NCBI GenBank assembly: GCA_900557385.1
Contig: USSP01000079.1
Location: forward strand, 1-7,905
DNA length: 7,905 bases
Source: an uncultured Lachnospiraceae bacterium
GTDB taxonomy: Bacteria > Bacillota > Clostridia > Lachnospirales > Lachnospiraceae
Reading direction: 5' to 3'
Shown: positions 6,012 through 7,905 of the stretch, piece by piece
Layout: each line of letters begins with the position of its first letter
How positions within the stretch are numbered: the stretch's first letter is position 1
Notes under the pieces: model-generated
Database searches by the model: none
Told to the model about the DNA's origin: nothing
Seen by the model: only the letters and a program-made list of their open reading frames with translations
Position numbers and translations under genes: made by a program

Positions 6012-7169
6012 TTAATAAAAAATATGTCCGCCAATGGAAATTCCGGTAAGTCCTTCAATCGGCGTACGGAAATAAACACAATTTCCTACATTGGTAACAC
6101 CTGCCATCGCTTCATCAGCCGCCTGGTAGCAGCTCTGTGTTGCCTTTCCCGCCGCCAATGCGGCAGCCAGACGTCCACTGGCTACCGGTGAAAACTGTTT
6201 TCTCTGATAAATGACACCTGTCACCGTATCAGGATAAACCGAACTGAGTACGCGGTTGATTACCACCGCTCCTACGGCGACCTTGCCCTCGTAGGGTTCA
6301 CCGCCTGCTTCACAATAAATGAGATTTGCCAGTAAATAGCGGTCTCCGTCTGCAAAAGTCACCTCGGAAATATCTCGTTTGGCCGAGGATGCTGCCAGAG
6401 CTGACAATCTCCGTTCTTCTTCCAGCTGTTTCTTCAAAGCGGCGATATTCTGTTTTTGTAAAGCAATCAGGTTTTCATAGTTTTCCGCTTCTGCTTCCGC
6501 AGCATCAATTTCATTGGCATAACCGGCAATACTGTTTGCCGTCTGGCTCACCAGTCCACTGACCTTGCTTTGTTCTGCCTCCACCTGAACCTTCATATCT
6601 CCCAGATCCGCCAATTCTGTCTGCAGCTGTTGTTCTGTTTCTGCCACCTGGGTACACGTTGCCTGATATTCCTGTAAGAGCTGTTGGTCATACAGATTCA
6701 CTTCGCTGATATATTCTGCACGGTTTAAGACATCTCCGAAGTTTTCACTGGTCAGCAACAATTCCAAATAAGAACTTTCACCCTGTTCATAAAGAAATTT
6801 AATCCGTGCTTTCATCAGGCTATATTGATCCTGCTCCATCTGCTGGGCTTCTTCCAAAGCTGCCTGGGTCTGCAGAATATCCTGCTGCTTTAGGGAAATC
6901 TGGTTTTCCAGTTCGTTTAGATTATCTCCCACTTGTTCCAACTGTTCATTGAGATTATTAAGCTGTCCCTTTAAAGCATTCTGACTGCCTTTCAGGGAAT
7001 CAATGTTCTGGTTGGTATTGTCCAGCTTATTTTCCGTATCTTTTTTTTCCTGCTCAGCCTGGTCGATTTTTTCCTGCGTCGTCTGGGCATAGACACTCAC
7101 GGACATTACTGCCACCAGAAAAAGTGACACAAGACCCGTCGCCATATTCTTTTTCCAGAGTCTGTTCAT
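6012..7169 (-). CDS. Secreted cell wall hydrolase: PcsB-like coiled coil plus SleB/CwlJ-type hydrolase domain
   Basis: Likely exported peptidoglycan hydrolase. From the ATG at 7169 the product is 385 residues. It opens with a basic MNRLWKKN start and a hydrophobic core ending in VYA, a good signal peptide with cleavage near residue 28. Residues about 30-255 are heptad-rich coiled coil, interrupted by RIKFLYEQGESSYLELLLTS and the VLNRAEYISEVN segment, the hallmark of the PcsB/CwlO-type N-terminal domain. Residues about 270-385 are a Hydrolase_2 (SleB/CwlJ) domain: LIYCEAGGEPYEGKVAVGAV with the presumed catalytic Glu at 287, then VVINRV, KQFSPVASG and the terminal GGHIFY. In-frame GTG at 7181 is an alternative start, but it falls inside the AGGAAGGAGG ribosome site (7181-7190). 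Third gene of the upp-dCMP deaminase operon, 29 nt after the deaminase stop. Vegetative or spore-cortex role is undecided. Confidence 0.9.
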   Translation of the reverse strand: MNRLWKKNMATGLVSLFLVAVMSVSVYAQTTQEKIDQAEQEKKDTENKLDNTNQNIDSLKGSQNALKGQLNNLNEQLEQVGDNLNELENQISLKQQDILQTQAALEEAQQMEQDQYSLMKARIKFLYEQGESSYLELLLTSENFGDVLNRAEYISEVNLYDQQLLQEYQATCTQVAETEQQLQTELADLGDMKVQVEAEQSKVSGLVSQTANSIAGYANEIDAAEAEAENYENLIALQKQNIAALKKQLEEERRLSALAASSAKRDISEVTFADGDRYLLANLIYCEAGGEPYEGKVAVGAVVINRVLSSVYPDTVTGVIYQRKQFSPVASGRLAAALAAGKATQSCYQAADEAMAGVTNVGNCVYFRTPIEGLTGISIGGHIFY

Positions 7170-7180
7170 GTCCGCGAGCA

Positions 7181-7190
7181 CCTCCTTCCT
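7181..7190 (-). promoter_or_regulatory. Ribosome binding site that decides the hydrolase start
   Basis: AGGAAGGAGG on the minus strand. Its AAGGAGG core ends 11 nt before the ATG at 7167-7169 and runs into the GTG at 7179-7181. This favours the ATG, although the outer AGGA could serve the GTG. Confidence 0.55.
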
Positions 7191-7198
7191 GTTGTCCG

Positions 7199-7675
7199 CT
7201 ATAAATCAATGGACAGATGACGTCCCGTAGGCTTATATTGCCGGTACTCCACCCCCGCCGCATCCAGCATCCGCTTGGACGCTTTATTGGAAGGAATTCC
7301 GTTATACTTATCACTGCCATAGATAATTGTTTTAATTCCCGACTGAATAATCGCCTTGGCACATTCATTGCAGGGAAACAGGGAAACATAAAGAGTAGCG
7401 CCCTCCAGACTTCCCTGATAATTGAGAATGGCATTTAATTCCCCATGGGTCACATAGGAATATTTCGTATCGCCTTCTTCTCCTTCTCTGTCCCAGGGGA
7501 ACTCGTCATCCGAGCATCCTCTGGGAAAACCATTGTAACCGATTGACAGGATTTTATGATCCTTGCCCACAATACATGCCCCCACCTGGGTATGAGGGTC
7601 CTTGGAGCGCATGCCTGCCATGGATGAGATTCCCATAAAATACTCGTCCCAGGATATATAATCACTACGCTTCAT
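7199..7675 (-). CDS. Deoxycytidylate (dCMP) deaminase
   Basis: Cytosolic zinc enzyme that converts dCMP to dUMP, feeding thymidylate synthesis. The 158-residue product shows the zinc-dependent deaminase fold. The SKDPHTQVGACIV strand (24-36) is followed by GYNGFPRGCSDDEFPW (46-61), diagnostic for dCMP rather than cytidine deaminases. The zinc motif is H77-G-E79 (E79 the proton shuttle) and P101-C102-N-E-C105. The middle residue of the usual HAE is Gly here, a position that does not bind zinc. Length matches the ComEB/dCMP deaminase family (about 145-190). It begins 19 nt after the upp stop, with an AGGA about 13 nt before the ATG, and the hydrolase gene follows closely, so the three are probably co-transcribed. 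Family members are often named comEB or dcd; the symbol is left blank because the naming is inconsistent. Confidence 0.94.
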   Translation of the reverse strand: MKRSDYISWDEYFMGISSMAGMRSKDPHTQVGACIVGKDHKILSIGYNGFPRGCSDDEFPWDREGEEGDTKYSYVTHGELNAILNYQGSLEGATLYVSLFPCNECAKAIIQSGIKTIIYGSDKYNGIPSNKASKRMLDAAGVEYRQYKPTGRHLSIDL

Positions 7676-7694
7676 GTTTCATCGTTTATCCTTA

Positions 7695-7905
7695 TTATTT
7701 GGTTCCGAAAATCCGGTCTCCGGCATCTCCGAGGCCAGGTACAATGTAAGCATTCTCATTCAGTTTTTCATCCAGGGCACCGATATACATATCTACATCG
7801 GGATGTGCCTCCTGCATCTTCTTCACACCCTCCGGTGCAGCGATAATACACATGAAATGAATCTTCTTGCAGCCTTTATCCTTTAAGAGCTGAATGGCTG
7901 CCACT
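7695..7905 (-). CDS. upp: Uracil phosphoribosyltransferase, C-terminal part (runs off right edge)
   Basis: Salvage enzyme joining uracil and PRPP to make UMP in the cytoplasm. Only the last 69 complete codons are in the window. They read VAAIQLLKDKGCKKIHFMCI, then APEGVKKM and HPDVDMYIGALDEKLNENAY, ending in YIVPGLGDAGDRIFGTK, the uracil-binding C-terminus that is nearly invariant in Upp. The GTG at 7902-7904 is the internal Val of the PRPP loop region (the GGSAVAAI block), not a start codon, so the gene continues upstream beyond the edge. It is the upstream member of the operon with the dCMP deaminase, matching a pyrimidine salvage theme. Confidence 0.97.
   Translation of the reverse strand, partial: VAAIQLLKDKGCKKIHFMCIIAAPEGVKKMQEAHPDVDMYIGALDEKLNENAYIVPGLGDAGDRIFGTK

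Noticed and set aside
7054..7434. A 126-codon minus-strand frame across the deaminase/hydrolase junction
   Set aside because: It is out of frame with two well-supported genes and includes the ribosome site of the hydrolase. Its translation has no coherent motif.
7695..7904. Reading the 69-codon frame as a complete small gene starting at GTG 7904
   Set aside because: The sequence is the conserved C-terminus of Upp, and the GTG encodes an internal Val of the PRPP-binding region, so the gene is cut by the window edge.

Overview
The window looks like chromosomal DNA from an anaerobic low-to-mid-GC Firmicute, most likely a Clostridia / Lachnospiraceae-type gut bacterium. The reasons are the strong AAGGAGG ribosome sites, the bacterial ntp-type V-ATPase operon, and the neighbouring upp, dCMP deaminase and PcsB-like/SleB-like hydrolase genes. 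This taxonomic call is inference from protein style and layout. No genus can be named from the sequence alone.

Left two thirds (1-5313, all minus strand): the first seven genes of a V-type (V/A-type) ATPase operon, read right to left as ntpF, ntpI, ntpK, ntpE, ntpC, ntpG, ntpA. This is the same order as the start of the Enterococcus hirae ntp operon. ntpA, the catalytic subunit, runs off the left edge after about 161 codons, so ntpB and ntpD are expected just outside. The genes are tightly packed: a 4-nt ATGA overlap at ntpI/ntpK, an 8-nt overlap at ntpC/ntpG, a 20-nt overlap at ntpG/ntpA, and gaps of 21-57 nt elsewhere. The rotor proteolipid NtpK carries every residue known to bind Na+ in the E. 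hirae enzyme, so this is predicted to be a Na+-coupled rotary ATPase.

Middle (5314-6001): an AT-rich divergent intergenic region of 200 bp. It contains a candidate promoter for each direction and a perfect 8-bp inverted repeat lying over the best -10 box of the ATPase operon. It is followed by a plus-strand DUF402-family gene, the only plus-strand gene here, and a strong bidirectional terminator between that gene and the convergent hydrolase gene.

Right part (6012-7905, minus strand): the downstream end of a second operon, reading upp (3' end only), dCMP deaminase, then a secreted protein with a PcsB-like coiled coil and a SleB/CwlJ-type hydrolase domain. The first two act in pyrimidine salvage (uracil to UMP, dCMP to dUMP). 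The third acts on peptidoglycan outside the cell.

I see no mobile element, CRISPR array, tRNA or rRNA. Most of the window is ordinary, well-understood biology. The points most worth a second look are the palindrome at the ATPase promoter, the Na+ ligand set, the hydrolase architecture and the divergent DUF402 gene. I did not find convincing evidence of a previously undescribed system.
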